64,000 nucleotides of DNA from Gamarada debralockiae (taxonomy: Eukaryota; Ascomycota; Leotiomycetes; Helotiales; Hyphodiscaceae), in assembly GCA_002803225.1 (NCBI GenBank), contig NXFV01001672.1, positions 44,644 to 108,643 of the forward strand, given 5' to 3'. The notes under the pieces are model-generated. The model was not told the origin of the DNA. It ran no database searches and saw only the letters and a list, made by a program, of their open reading frames with translations. Shown here in pieces: positions 41,571 to 52,000 of this stretch. Position numbers and translations under genes: made by a program. Every line of letters begins with the position of its first letter. The first letter of the stretch is position 1.

Positions 41571-43730
41571 TTGAGGGTGTTGGTCGGGTCTTGAATGACT
41601 GTTAGTTTTCAGAAATCAAATTGAAGGTGTTATTGGATGGAGAATGTTTGAAGGAGGGAAGGTTGACCAGTGATGTGAACAGTAGAAAATTTCACATGGG
41701 GGGGGGAATAGAGGAAGGAGACGAAGTGAGAAATGCAATGCGAGACCAATCAAGGAGCTGGCAAGCTGGGTGAGAAAAGAGGGGAGCTTCGAAAACAGGA
41801 CCCTTGAAATAGAATGTTTGCTGTGCGTTGTACTCGAAGGGTTAACCTCGGAGGTAAAGCCTGAAATAAAGGTGGTGCAACGTAAAATATTTTGAGTAGA
41901 TCGTAAGAGTGTAGGGAAGGGAATTCGAGAACAGAACACTTGAAGTGCAGAGTTTTTCTTTGCTTCGTAGTAGAATGATTTCACTCGAAGGCAAAACCTA
42001 AGATGAAACGTTGTGCCATGCAGGTGTATGAAAAGTGATGTTGCCTTTGAGATAGAAGAAGAGAACATGCCTTTCTTTAGGACTGTTGATGATTTTGTTC
42101 GTAGGTTTGTTGCACAGCGGTTGATCAAAGAAGCTAGAAGCAACCTTGAACAAGCAATGATTGTTGGAGTTGAGAAAGGGTGAGAGATTGTGGAGAGGTG
42201 TTGAGGAAGGGATGTTGGAAGGAGACAAGGCTGTAGTGGAAGTATTTGTAGTGACCTCGAGGACACTTGTGAACCAGCGCGTGCACTGGCGTTATCAAAT
42301 GCTTCAATCACCTTTTGGTATTAAGGTAATTTTTATGATAAGGTTCTCCAATGTTCAAATAGAAATTATTCGTAGTGTCTTTTCGTGGAAAGTTGCCATC
42401 GTGGACCGCTTCGCGGTACGCTGTCGTCGAAAGGGGGACAGCTCGCTAATACGCGAGCGAGCCCCTTTCCGAACGGACACCGTCCAACCTGCGTCCTCTG
42501 CCTTCCTAAGAAGAATCCCAGAAACTTGCAAGATGGATGTTCTCTGTAAAAAATTTTGATTTAATGAATTAGTAGTTTTATTGTTTTGCTGAGAATAGCC
42601 CAAGCCATCCAAGCGTGCATATGAAGCGAATTAAGCATGAAAAAAAGCAGGACTTTCACAAATGGGTTACAGAATTAAATTTGTCATCACTGTAATAGAG
42701 TAAATATTGTCTGGATATACCACAATTCTGGATATGAGTGAAGGCTAGATGTTTTTTTTAAACCAGTTTGCGATTTTGACCTCTCGTTCGCATGAAGTAT
42801 AACACTCCATGGAGTCGATGCTTGTGATTTCCTTCTGTATACAGTGAAATTGGGTATCAATTAACAACCAATTTTCATTTTTATGTGATCCTAGAGCGAC
42901 TTCAAAGCCCATCTCTTGAATTTGTATTGTGGCTTCATTGCTTCAAATAGGGACGCCCAATCCCGCTTCAATCACTTCAATGAGTTGAGCGTTTAAAGTC
43001 TGGATTTCCCAAGGTGAATGACTCACTGGATTTCCATGCCTTAGATCTTAATTTTATTACGTTTGAATACAAAATCCCAGTGTATCAATCATGGGCAATG
43101 ACGGATCAATCAGCAGCCAAAACTCTCAAGTGAAAACAGCCTTTTCGTAGTCTGGCTGCAATGACTCAACCTATTCAATAATCCTAATTAATCGTTCAAA
43201 TTAACTGAGTATGCGACAAATTCTCCGATTCTTTTCATGGACATCTTCCCTGCCAATTTCGCGTTACTTGAATACTTCGACGGACGGAGCTGGTTGAACC
43301 GAGGCAACGAGAGTAACCACCTTCATTCGCCAGGTATAATCATTTAACAAGTGACTGTTTGCTAACAAAGCAAGCTAAAAATCAAATCTTCACAATCTAT
43401 ACTTACGAAGCAAATGGGGATTTTATCTCAATTGCGAAAACTAGGGCTATGTGACGAGGAGGGAGACGCAACGGTCTCAAGTGAAAGTTGTATCTTAACA
43501 GTTCAAACAATATCAGTTATTAACAGGGGAGATATCATAAGGGGGATCCTCCTTTATTCCAGGCTCCCTAGTTAAGTCTCGACAAGTGGGTGGGAGACGG
43601 TGTAGGTCATTCTGTGCCTTTCCGGGGTTCAGGACTAGAATCGCTCAAGCCTTTTGAAGGATTTGGATTTTGGAATTCGTAGTTGTTGAACTGGTTTGAA
43701 TGAATGTATTCTATCTATCCGTACACTTTC
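41571..43730. other. Gene-poor AT-rich stretch with imperfect repeats and a hairpin island
   Basis: The 231-codon minus-strand frame at 41616-42311 is low-complexity and is not called. Blocks at about 41785-41890 and 41917-42025 resemble each other (TTCGAAAACAG / TTCGAGAACAG, ACTCGAAGG, AGCCTGAAATAAA / ACCTAAGATGAAA). A GC-rich island with three hairpins lies at 42405-42485. The remainder to 43730 is AT-rich, with no gene seen. Confidence 0.4.
42405..42485. other. GC-rich island with three consecutive hairpins
   Basis: Hairpin one: ACCGC-TTC-GCGGT (42405-42417). Hairpin two: outer arms GAAAGGGG (42429-42436) and CCCCTTTC (42462-42469) with inner arms GCTCGC (42441-42446) and GCGAGC (42453-42458) around TAATAC. 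Hairpin three: GGAC-ACC-GTCC (42475-42485). The surroundings are AT-rich. It could be a structured RNA, a transposon end or chance; no known RNA family was recognised. Confidence 0.6.
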
Positions 43731-43800
43731 TCAGCTAGGCCCAAGTTGAACCGCAGCAATTAAAGATGTAGAACTTGGTTGAACCAGCCGGGTACTTGCA

Positions 43801-44370
43801 AATCTCGTCGTTTTATTCAACGTCGTATACTGGAATTGCCAGAAGAGTAGCCGATGACATTGGCACAGCCAAACTCTTGCGCAAAGCTCGGGGTGGACTG
43901 GTGGACGGTTTGTCCAATGGTTGGGACAGAATGAGCCATTGAGCCGCCTTGAGGGGATGTCGAAGTTGGATAGACGGGACCGGAAGCAGAACCAAACGTT
44001 TGTTGTTGAATGCATGAGGTGGATTGTACTGTACGTTCGAGATCGGGGCGCCTGCCTCGGTTGACAAGGAGCTAGTTACTGGTGGTGTTATATAGACGAG
44101 AGGGGGATACGGTAGCTGGCTGGTTCAGAAATTCCGCCGCCTCCGTAGAGTGATAGCGGAGTTGGGTGGGTAGGAGCGGTATACGGTGGCTGCATGTTCA
44201 AAGCTAGCTGAACGATTCCGCCGCCTCCATAGAGCAATGATGGAGTTTGCAATGCCGGTTGACCAAAAGGAGGCTGAGGAATGTTTGGCAAGGCCGGAGG
44301 AGGGTTCCAGGTGAAGGGTTTTCAATAAAACAGTAGCATCCATCAAAACATTTCTATAGCATCCTCCCAT
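43801..44370 (-). pseudogene. Degraded Pro/Ser-rich gene with an internal repeat
   Basis: One minus-strand frame (44370 side) reads LPNIPQPPFGQPALQTPSLL, with the motif SLLYGGGGI repeated as SLYGGGGIS about 38 residues later. The next frame (44067-43813) begins EAGAPISNVQYNPPHAFNN. A third frame continues plausibly with QTFGSASGPVYPTSTSPQ and SFAQEFGCANVIGYSS, ending SSIRR. The switch inside the AACAACAAA run looks like a frameshift. No family was recognised. ORF pieces to 44525 may be upstream remains. Confidence 0.35.
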
Positions 44371-44529
44371 TTCGCCTGTCCGCCGCGTTGGAACGTGTCG
44401 AACTCCTTTAAGAGGAATCTAGAGTCAGCTTCTTGTGATTGGCAACATCCAAGCCTCCTTGGTCGTCGGAGGTGCATGGCTGGAGGTGATGAAGGTGGGT
44501 GATGTGGATGTGTGAAGAAAGACAATTTG

Positions 44530-45157
44530 CAAAGTAGAATAAACGATTAGTCCTCAGGGCTACGTTCCTTCCTTAACAGGCACAAAGTGCTGTTCAGCTT
44601 GTAAGGTGCACCAAATAAGCAAGAGCCTTGCGAAAGCATCGTACCTGCCGGACTAGGCAAGATGTTGCACAACTCTGTTTACCCCTGGAATGAAAAGGTA
44701 GAATATCCGTCCTAAAAATATTGAGTGATTGACTACTTTGAAAATACCTCCTTTCTATCTTCTAGTTGAGATCGTAGAATCAATGGCCTCCCTCGTTTCA
44801 GCAACTGAGTATCCGCGCTATGTAAGCAAGAGCTACCTGCTATCCATATGGGGTTTCGTTAATAGTTAAAACGGATTCAACGAATTGAAATTTGTTTCGA
44901 ACCTTCCTCACTTGATTTCCAGAGCATACTTACAAAGCAAATTCCATCATGACGGCTGTGTTAACTTGGGAAAGGATCTCCCATCATCGCCAGACGTAGA
45001 GAAGACCAAAATGCCAACAAACTGGGAATCCTCAAGAAATGTAATTCTATAACTTGTACCTTTCCAATGCCCTCAACTCCTCCTTGCCCAGCTTGCCAAT
45101 CCTCTCCATACCCTTAACTCAAGCCCACTTCTGCTTCTGATCTCCCTCCCTCTCTGC
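44530..45157. other. Intergenic region
   Basis: No gene supported; pyrimidine-rich sequence dominates 45060-45157, next to the end of the thioesterase pseudogene. Confidence 0.45.
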
Positions 45158-46333
45158 CTACCTCACCAACCCATCCTGCCACGTGCTCGCAACATGCACG
45201 CCCCTCTTATCCCAAATCCGTCTCTTATGTATACCTCTACCCCCCTCGCTCCTCGGTGTCCAAGCTTCTTAACACCACCACTCTCCATCCTTCAACACCA
45301 AGTCTTTGCTACTGACATAGAATACAACAGAATGAGACAGGCTCCCTCCCCATGACATTCACTTCGTCTCCAAATCCAACCGCATTGCTGATGATGAAAA
45401 TGGAGTTACGGTCGCTAGCATAAAGGTGCGCACAAGTACGGACATTGTAGTCTGCTTCAGACATCCTTTTGATGCAGCGGAAATGGGAAAGTTGTCGGCA
45501 ATCGGTTGGGGCTTCCGATTTGTTGAACGCTGACATATCGACTCTTCGCATCTCGAGTCGGGGGGGAAGTGTATGGTATGTCGTGCTCAGCAATGAGTTT
45601 TCGATACCAGGGAGCATCGATTTGTGGTGGTGCTGAATGCGACTTGGGGCCTCTTCCTTGATTGCTACGGCATATATCTTTTCCAGATCCATAGTAAGCT
45701 GATGTTTCGTAGCGGGAGCCTCATCTCCTTTGAAAGAGCACATGCACGTAAAGCATAGCTTGCCAAGCCATTTCTCCGCATCTCGGGCGTCAAAGCGACC
45801 TGTGGATGGAGTTGAGGAGGCGGTGGTGGGTTGGCGGACTGTGACGAAGCGTGTGCAAAAGGAGCGTCTTTCTGATGGGTGGGTGATGGAGTAGATGAAG
45901 GGACGGTCGATCAAGCCCGGGAGCGTGAAATAGCCGTGAACGTTCTGTGGGTACTTAGCTAGTATCTTATTGGGGAGGGCAGTGAATATATACATGAACA
46001 GCCATTTCCCTATTGACTCGCGGCCCGAACTGACTGAGCGTAAACATGTCCACCACATCCCGTTCCATTGCCTATACCTGAATCAGCAATGTATTTTCTG
46101 GTATAAAAAATCTAAACACTCTTCACTCGGAGAGTGTCTCTAGGCTCCTCCGAAAGGGATGAAGAACTGCTCAGGGGGCAAAAGTAATAGACTAGAAGTC
46201 TAAATTTAATGGGACAATCCAACATACCAGTATTGTTGAAAGCATGCCATTTACTGATATATATATCCGTGCCATTTCCCGAGGTTTCAAGAGACATGAG
46301 CTCCATGAAATTCAAAGCTGCGGTTTCGGCCAT
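45158..46333 (-). pseudogene. Acyl-CoA thioesterase (TesB/type II, double hot-dog) pseudogene
   Basis: Blocks of this family can be followed on the minus strand. Exon one (46333 to about 46225) encodes MAETAALNFMELMSLET and ends at a GTATGT donor. The next block reads GGHVYAQSVRAASQ and then meets TAG at 46010-46012. After a 3' splice site, NVHGYFTLPGLIDRPFIY and RRSFCTRFVTVRQ follow, then KLCFTCMCSFKGDE, LEMRRVDMSAFNKSE and CAHLYASDRNSIFIISN. The frame then diverges and stops at 45309. The family's C-terminus reappears at about 45300-45158 as EAWTPRSEGGRG and RGVHVASTWQDGLVR after a TAA at 45269-45271. The segment carrying the second catalytic half appears deleted. Two stops and a deletion make it a pseudogene. 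Confidence 0.8.
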
Positions 46334-47062
46334 GATTGAGTGCTCAGCACTGTAACAACGTCACAACGGGCTGAAGGAGAGGTGGGAGAATCTCTGGTGT
46401 CACCCTGGGTGTTCGAGAATTGTATAAGCATGCTGACTTAAGGTTAGGGCTATGTTTGTAGTAAATATATCTAAAACGATACAAAGAATAAAATAAGTCC
46501 ACTCGAAAGGTGAAAGGGGAAAGGGGCTGACTTTGACTGCGTGAGTGATAAACTTGAGTCACGTGCAATCATCACGTGCTGCACTTTTCCCGCCTTTGTG
46601 CGTATTGGTCTGGAATTGGAGGCAAGCCGAGCGAGCTTTCACAGTTAGGAGAGAAATTTAAAAGATATTTCTGGTAGAGATAAAGTTTTGTCATTCATAG
46701 CCGATGTAATCCGGGCTTCCAATTATCTCAGCACCCGCTAGGCAGTTCCTACAATCATCAACGCTGATGCTCAGTCTAGACCACTATTCGGATCTGATTC
46801 CAGGAAACAGAAAAAATTGATACAAAATGCAGTCGAGCGTTCTAGCATCGACGCGTGATCCCAAACACCTCAGTCATGCAATGGTATATCAGCGGCGCTC
46901 ATATTCTTTTCTGAGCCCGCTACAAAAACGCCTTCCTATGCAAATGTGCGAACCTCTTTTTAGGCTCGACTTTCTTTTAGATAAGGAAATATGCTCTTTT
47001 CGCTCAAGTAACAACCCCCCGGTTGGTGTCGTCTTGAACGTAGGAAGAAATGGGGTGTCAAA
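46334..47062. other. Intergenic region with two CACGTG elements
   Basis: The former promoter region of the thioesterase pseudogene. CACGTG occurs at 46560-46565 and 46573-46578. No gene supported; a plus-strand frame of 79 codons at 46827 has no family features. Confidence 0.5.
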
Positions 47063-49079
47063 TTAGGCGTGAAAGTTGGGCTGCGGAAGAACGGGATATT
47101 GTTGATATGGAACTACACCAGGCCGATAATCATTCCTCTTCCCCAGTGGCTGGTAATGAATTTGATCCATGTTCGCCATGTAATCGTGCATTGAGGCCGA
47201 TGGAGGTGGGTAGAGAAGAGTGTTGACATGTCGAACAGGCTTGTATGGAGAAGCTCGCTGCTGGAGGAAAAATGAGGGCGAGTTGTGGTTCGGGAAGCTG
47301 GCGGAAATTGGAGAGGAGCCCAGAGACAATAATTCTTGGACAGAATGTGGGCTTTGTCGCCGTGATGGCGTCACATACCCATTGGAATTCGCACCAAGGG
47401 GTCCGTGTTGATTTGGAGGTCCAGTTGGCGTCAGCATTGGAAGTTGGGGTGTCCAAGCTGGCGTTGAAGGATAAACAGTCGACATTGCTCTACCGTTCAA
47501 TGGAGGCAGAAGTGGTACGTTCTGTGAAAAGCTCGTTGCTCCATTGTAATTATTGTTCATGGGCTGGCTGGTTGAGATTGTCAAATTCGGTACTGGAAGT
47601 CGGGGGGCATCCTGTCTAAGGGGTGGCATCGTAGTATTGAAGGGTAATGGGCCATTGTTTTGCGGTCTCGTGACCCGTTTTGCAGCAGGCTCTTCTATAT
47701 CACCGTCATAACTTCGTTTGCGAGCCGTATGGCGTAAATCAAGTTCTGGCATCGTAGGCAGTGGCGATACGAGAGGGGCCGCGTAATTGTTGGCAGGCCA
47801 ATTTTGATTGTAGCTGATGGAACCGGAACTGGGTGGGTAGAGGCTTGTCGTTGACGGAGGCGATGCTTGCATAGAAGCAGGAGGCGAAGGAAGTGGAGCC
47901 TGCTGTCCGGACAGTGCATGCGGAGATAATTGCGAGAGTGGCGCCTTCGATGCTCTGTCACAGTATACCCAAAATTTTCCAAGCTTCTCCTGCCATTCTT
48001 GCCACTGCTCCTTCGATGCAAGGAGGCTGTATCTCATGTTACTCAAAAATTCGACTTCCATGACATGAATCTCCGTAACAGATATTCCAGACACTTCAGC
48101 CCACGTCTTGTTCGTATAGGTGTTGTCATCGAGGACTGCAAATTGTTAGAAGAAGTTCCAGTCCAAATCGTCTGCATGTAAACTCACATTTATTGCCCAG
48201 CATCAAAGCCACAGTCAGAAGCCGATATTCACTCCCACTTCTTCCCTTGACTGCAGGATTGATTGTTTTGAGTCGGTAAATGAACAGAAGTGCCAATAAA
48301 ATGACATTCTGGGAGACTTGTGTGGTTGAAAGAATTGTCACAACCCATTTTCTAAACCCACTCGAAGGAAGAGCCTCGTCTCTGAGTCGCTTTATTGGAG
48401 AAGATGATGGGGATAATTCCTCCGCTTTTCGCAGTGTTTCTGTAGGCTCGAACCAAAACAAACAAGTAATCTTTGACTCTGGTTAGCGTTAGTCTCAAAA
48501 TCCAAGGGACTTTGTCCTTACCTGAGCTGCGAATTCGGCCAAACTTCCACCGCTATCATTGATCGAGGAGGGGATCTGCAGATTCGGTAGGATCATGTCA
48601 CTGTTGGCACTCCGTCTGCGTGGTAAACCCTCCGGTGGTGCTAGAGCGTCTGTTCTCTTGGCAGGTTGGGGGCTTGGCGGTTGAGTGCTGTAGGCAGAAC
48701 TAGATGCTTGCACCTCATTCCGCAGAGTCGAGGCCGAAGCTGGAGGTGGTTGGCTTAATGTAGAGTATTGCCTTCCCTGTATGTTGGCCCCTGTATAGCT
48801 CCCAGTATAACTGCCCCCAGTGGCTCCTCCTGTAGAATATGTAGCATCTTGTCGGCCAACATAATTATCGTATTGTGGATGCTGGTATTTATATGCCATG
48901 CCCATATCGTCTGCAGGTGGTGTTCGAAGCCCGTCCCTGATCGGAGCTTCAAGGTAGCCTGGAGTGAGTTGAGGTAGAGGGTATGACAGCCCAATGTCTT
49001 TCCGACGATCGATGCCGTATGTTGGATTTGAGGGTAAAAGGAAATCGAGCGGAGCCGGTCTCGCCGAAGTTCGATGCAT
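47063..49079 (-). CDS. Cyclin-domain protein (Pho85-cyclin/CLG1-like)
   Basis: Exons 49079-48522, 48470-48188 and 48135-47063 (minus strand) give 637 residues. Joins read LAEFAAQ-ITCLFWFEPTETL and MLGNK-FLDDNTYTNKTWAEV. Residues about 180-330 form the cyclin box: VSQNVILLALLFIYRLK, EYRLLTVALMLGNKFLDDN, TWAEVSGISVTEIHVMEVEFL and RYSLLASKEQWQEW, matching the PCL/PHO80-type cyclins. Both flanks are disordered: a Tyr/Gly/Pro-rich N-terminus and a long Pro/Ser/Asn-rich C-terminus with a possible nuclear signal (ARKRSYDG, AAKRV). Such cyclins partner Pho85-type kinases in nutrient and cell-cycle control. The first intron uses an unusual AAAG acceptor, chosen because it alone keeps the frame. Confidence 0.88.
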
Positions 49080-52000
49080 GGAGATAGATTGATGGATGGA
49101 TATTTGTTGGAGTGAATGAAGAGGGTGGTTTTGGCGGGGAGGATGTAATGTGGATCGGAGGGCACGAGTAACACCTCTTGGTTTTTGAACTGGAACAATG
49201 TACCTCCTGGAGCTTCAGAGCACCCGTCCTCGTTGTTTCCCCCTAGATTTCTGCGAGTGGAATCGCCTGACGTCGAGCTATATTATCGGAGAGCCATGAA
49301 TGTTGTGAATCGATGCCGGAGAACCAGTGTGAGTCGAGAGGAGGATGGGAGAAACAATTGGGTGAATATCGTAAGTCTGATGAGTCGTCGTGAATGGTGA
49401 AGAGAAGAATGACAAAGGCTGGCGGGACTTGGATGTGATGAAGTTCTGGTTTGAATAGAAATTAAAATGGTATTGTTCTAGATATGACTTTGTCTTTCTC
49501 GGCTAGAGCGAAACTTAAAGGGTAACAAGAGAAACGATTATTTGGTAGAAACGGATAAATGAACCAGCTGAGGAATGACGAATGCGTTTGGTCTGGATTT
49601 GGTTCCAGTGGAAGATCATAGAGTGGAATAATAATGAATGTTGAAAGAGTGGAGAGGCTGATCTCAAAGAAGTCTTGGAGCTTCCAAAAGCCTGGTTGCT
49701 TGTTATGTCACTTGGGCCAGTAGGCTGTGACTTTCCATGCAGGGGTCGATGATTTACAAGAGAAAACGATAGTACGAGTGTACGGTACTAAGGGATAGTA
49801 AGAGCCAGGGTTTGGAAGAGTACTCCTTTTGCGCTACTCAAGGTATGAAAATGATAGTCCCGCCGTGTTTGAGAGAGCATCCAATTTGATTGATAGCTAC
49901 GCCCCATTCCTGCTACTAGGCTCAGTTCAGTTTTTCATGGATATATTTGACGTCAGTGCCCAAGCCAATGGGGTTCAGGTCACAGCCGAAAAAAAACGAA
50001 AGACAGCAATCGAACGCCGGATGCCGCGTGCCAGCGTGGGCAAAACTCATAATGAAAAGCATGTACTGGCATCAGGCAGGGAAGGCGAGCCACGACTCAC
50101 GGAGCCAGGCAGGTGAGGTGAGGGACTGTGTGAGTGACGGGGGCAGCATTGGTTGGCGCTCCAGAGTGATCCAGTCACGGAGTAGTGGTGCAATTTCGCG
50201 GTGGAGCCTGTTGGAGGAGGAGGCAAGAAAAATAAAAAACTGAAAATAAAAAATGGATGCGCCTTCCGTTCAACGTCCTTTGTGAGGTGTGAGCCGGGTT
50301 TTACCTAGCCTACAAGATGGCTAATACAGTACAGACCACGGACGGGGCATGCTCCCCCGGGAACAGCGAATCGCAACGCGTCTGGCTTTCTTTTGGCAAG
50401 GCTTTGGAGGTTCACAGGCACTGCATGGTTTGGTGGTTTGTCGCGCGCCGTCTCAGAAGTTCAGGAGCCCTCCGCATCTTGATTGGATACGAGATGTAAG
50501 GGTGATACCTGAGCACCGCTAGTATGGATGGGTGGTATTATTAACTGCATATGTGGTGATTATTGTCATTGCTCGAGGTTGGCTCACCACGATCTGACAC
50601 TTGGACTTTGCTCCCTTTTCTCGAGCCCGGTTTCCACCACACAATAATTTGAAGCCAAGGAAGGTTGGCTTCGGTGACGAGAAAAGCTCTCTTGAAAGGC
50701 TGAAATGGAGGCTCGGACACTCGGTCAAGGAATGGGGAGGGGCTAGGTTTGAATCGACACCTTCAACCCTCACCAACCGAATGATACATACTTGGCGAGG
50801 CGTGCAGAATCATGCTCGAAGCATCGAAGGATCACCAGAAAGCGCTCATGAGAGACTGGATAAGGCTGAGAGGCCATTCTCTTGTCATCGGTATGCAGAG
50901 ATGAGATTGGATGATTGTGAGGCATCCCTTTTCCTACTGCTGTGTTTGACTTGTTTACTACCAATTACTGTAACACGATACTGCAAGATCATAACTTTGA
51001 TTGACGACGATCTCTTCGACGCCTTCGTTCCCAAAACCGCCAGGGGGAGGAGAGCAATTCTAGCGGAGAACGAAGCCTGATTCCGCTGCCGGTCCTGGCT
51101 TACGATTATTGATTGAGGAGCTTGAGTTTGATTCATGACACTTTATCGGAGAGATAGTGTGTTTGGGCTTGGGGGTCATGAGTATGATTTGGAGGGTGGA
51201 CTTCACAGCTTAGCCTGGGTGCGGTGGAAATAGCCACTGACCAGTCAGCGTTCGGTCGACAACGAAGATCGCTCTTTGAGTGATTTTGCGGCGTTGAAGA
51301 TCCAGTCGTCGTTCTGATACATCCGGTTAAGCGTTCGGGCGGATCTCTCGTGATTTCAATTTAGAGGCTTGCATGCACAGAAAGTAGGTGTAGACAGGAA
51401 GGAGGGTATGAGTACGTTTGCGGCCCAAGTAAAGGAAATTCGTCCCATTCCTCTCCTATCGGAGCATCGGCGTGTGCTTGGAGGGCTTTTTTAGAAGATA
51501 CGCTGCGCTTACGAGTACGTAACTTCTCCTAGCCTGTCGTTTTAAGGCGCCAAACTTTAAATGTGTTCAAGTCTCAAGAATAGCGACCCAGCTGGTCGAT
51601 GGATTCTCTGTGGCGAACAAGCGGTAAATTTGGGTTGGGCCAGCATAGAAAGCGCGATAGCCCGATTGCTGGATGCTCGACATGCCGCCCGCTGCTGATG
51701 AATTATTTTGAGGACGTGATGCATGACCCAAACTGATGATCCCAGGCGCCGCTAGGTTGGTGAGAGAAGGCAAGGAAGAGAGCATGACAATCTGACCATC
51801 TAAGTTTTACTTTCCCGGTGTTTCGTGGAGCGGGGCAAAATCGGTGGTGGTGATGGAATTGGAAGCTGATGATAGCTCGCTTCGGGGAATCCTGATAGAG
51901 TGGCACCAAGATTCGTGATAGACATGGGGACACGGGATGGTTTTCTGCCGTCCAAACCCCTCCTTCTGCCCGCATTCTTCGATAATGCGATTCACAGCTA

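Noticed and set aside
41616..42311. Minus-strand frame of 231 codons starting MIEAFDNASARAG
   Set aside because: Ser/Leu/Phe-rich low complexity, located over imperfect nucleotide repeats and the likely leader of the coiled-coil gene; no family feature.
50601..51080. Plus-strand frame of 159 codons
   Set aside because: No domain, signal or conserved composition; lies in gene-poor DNA.
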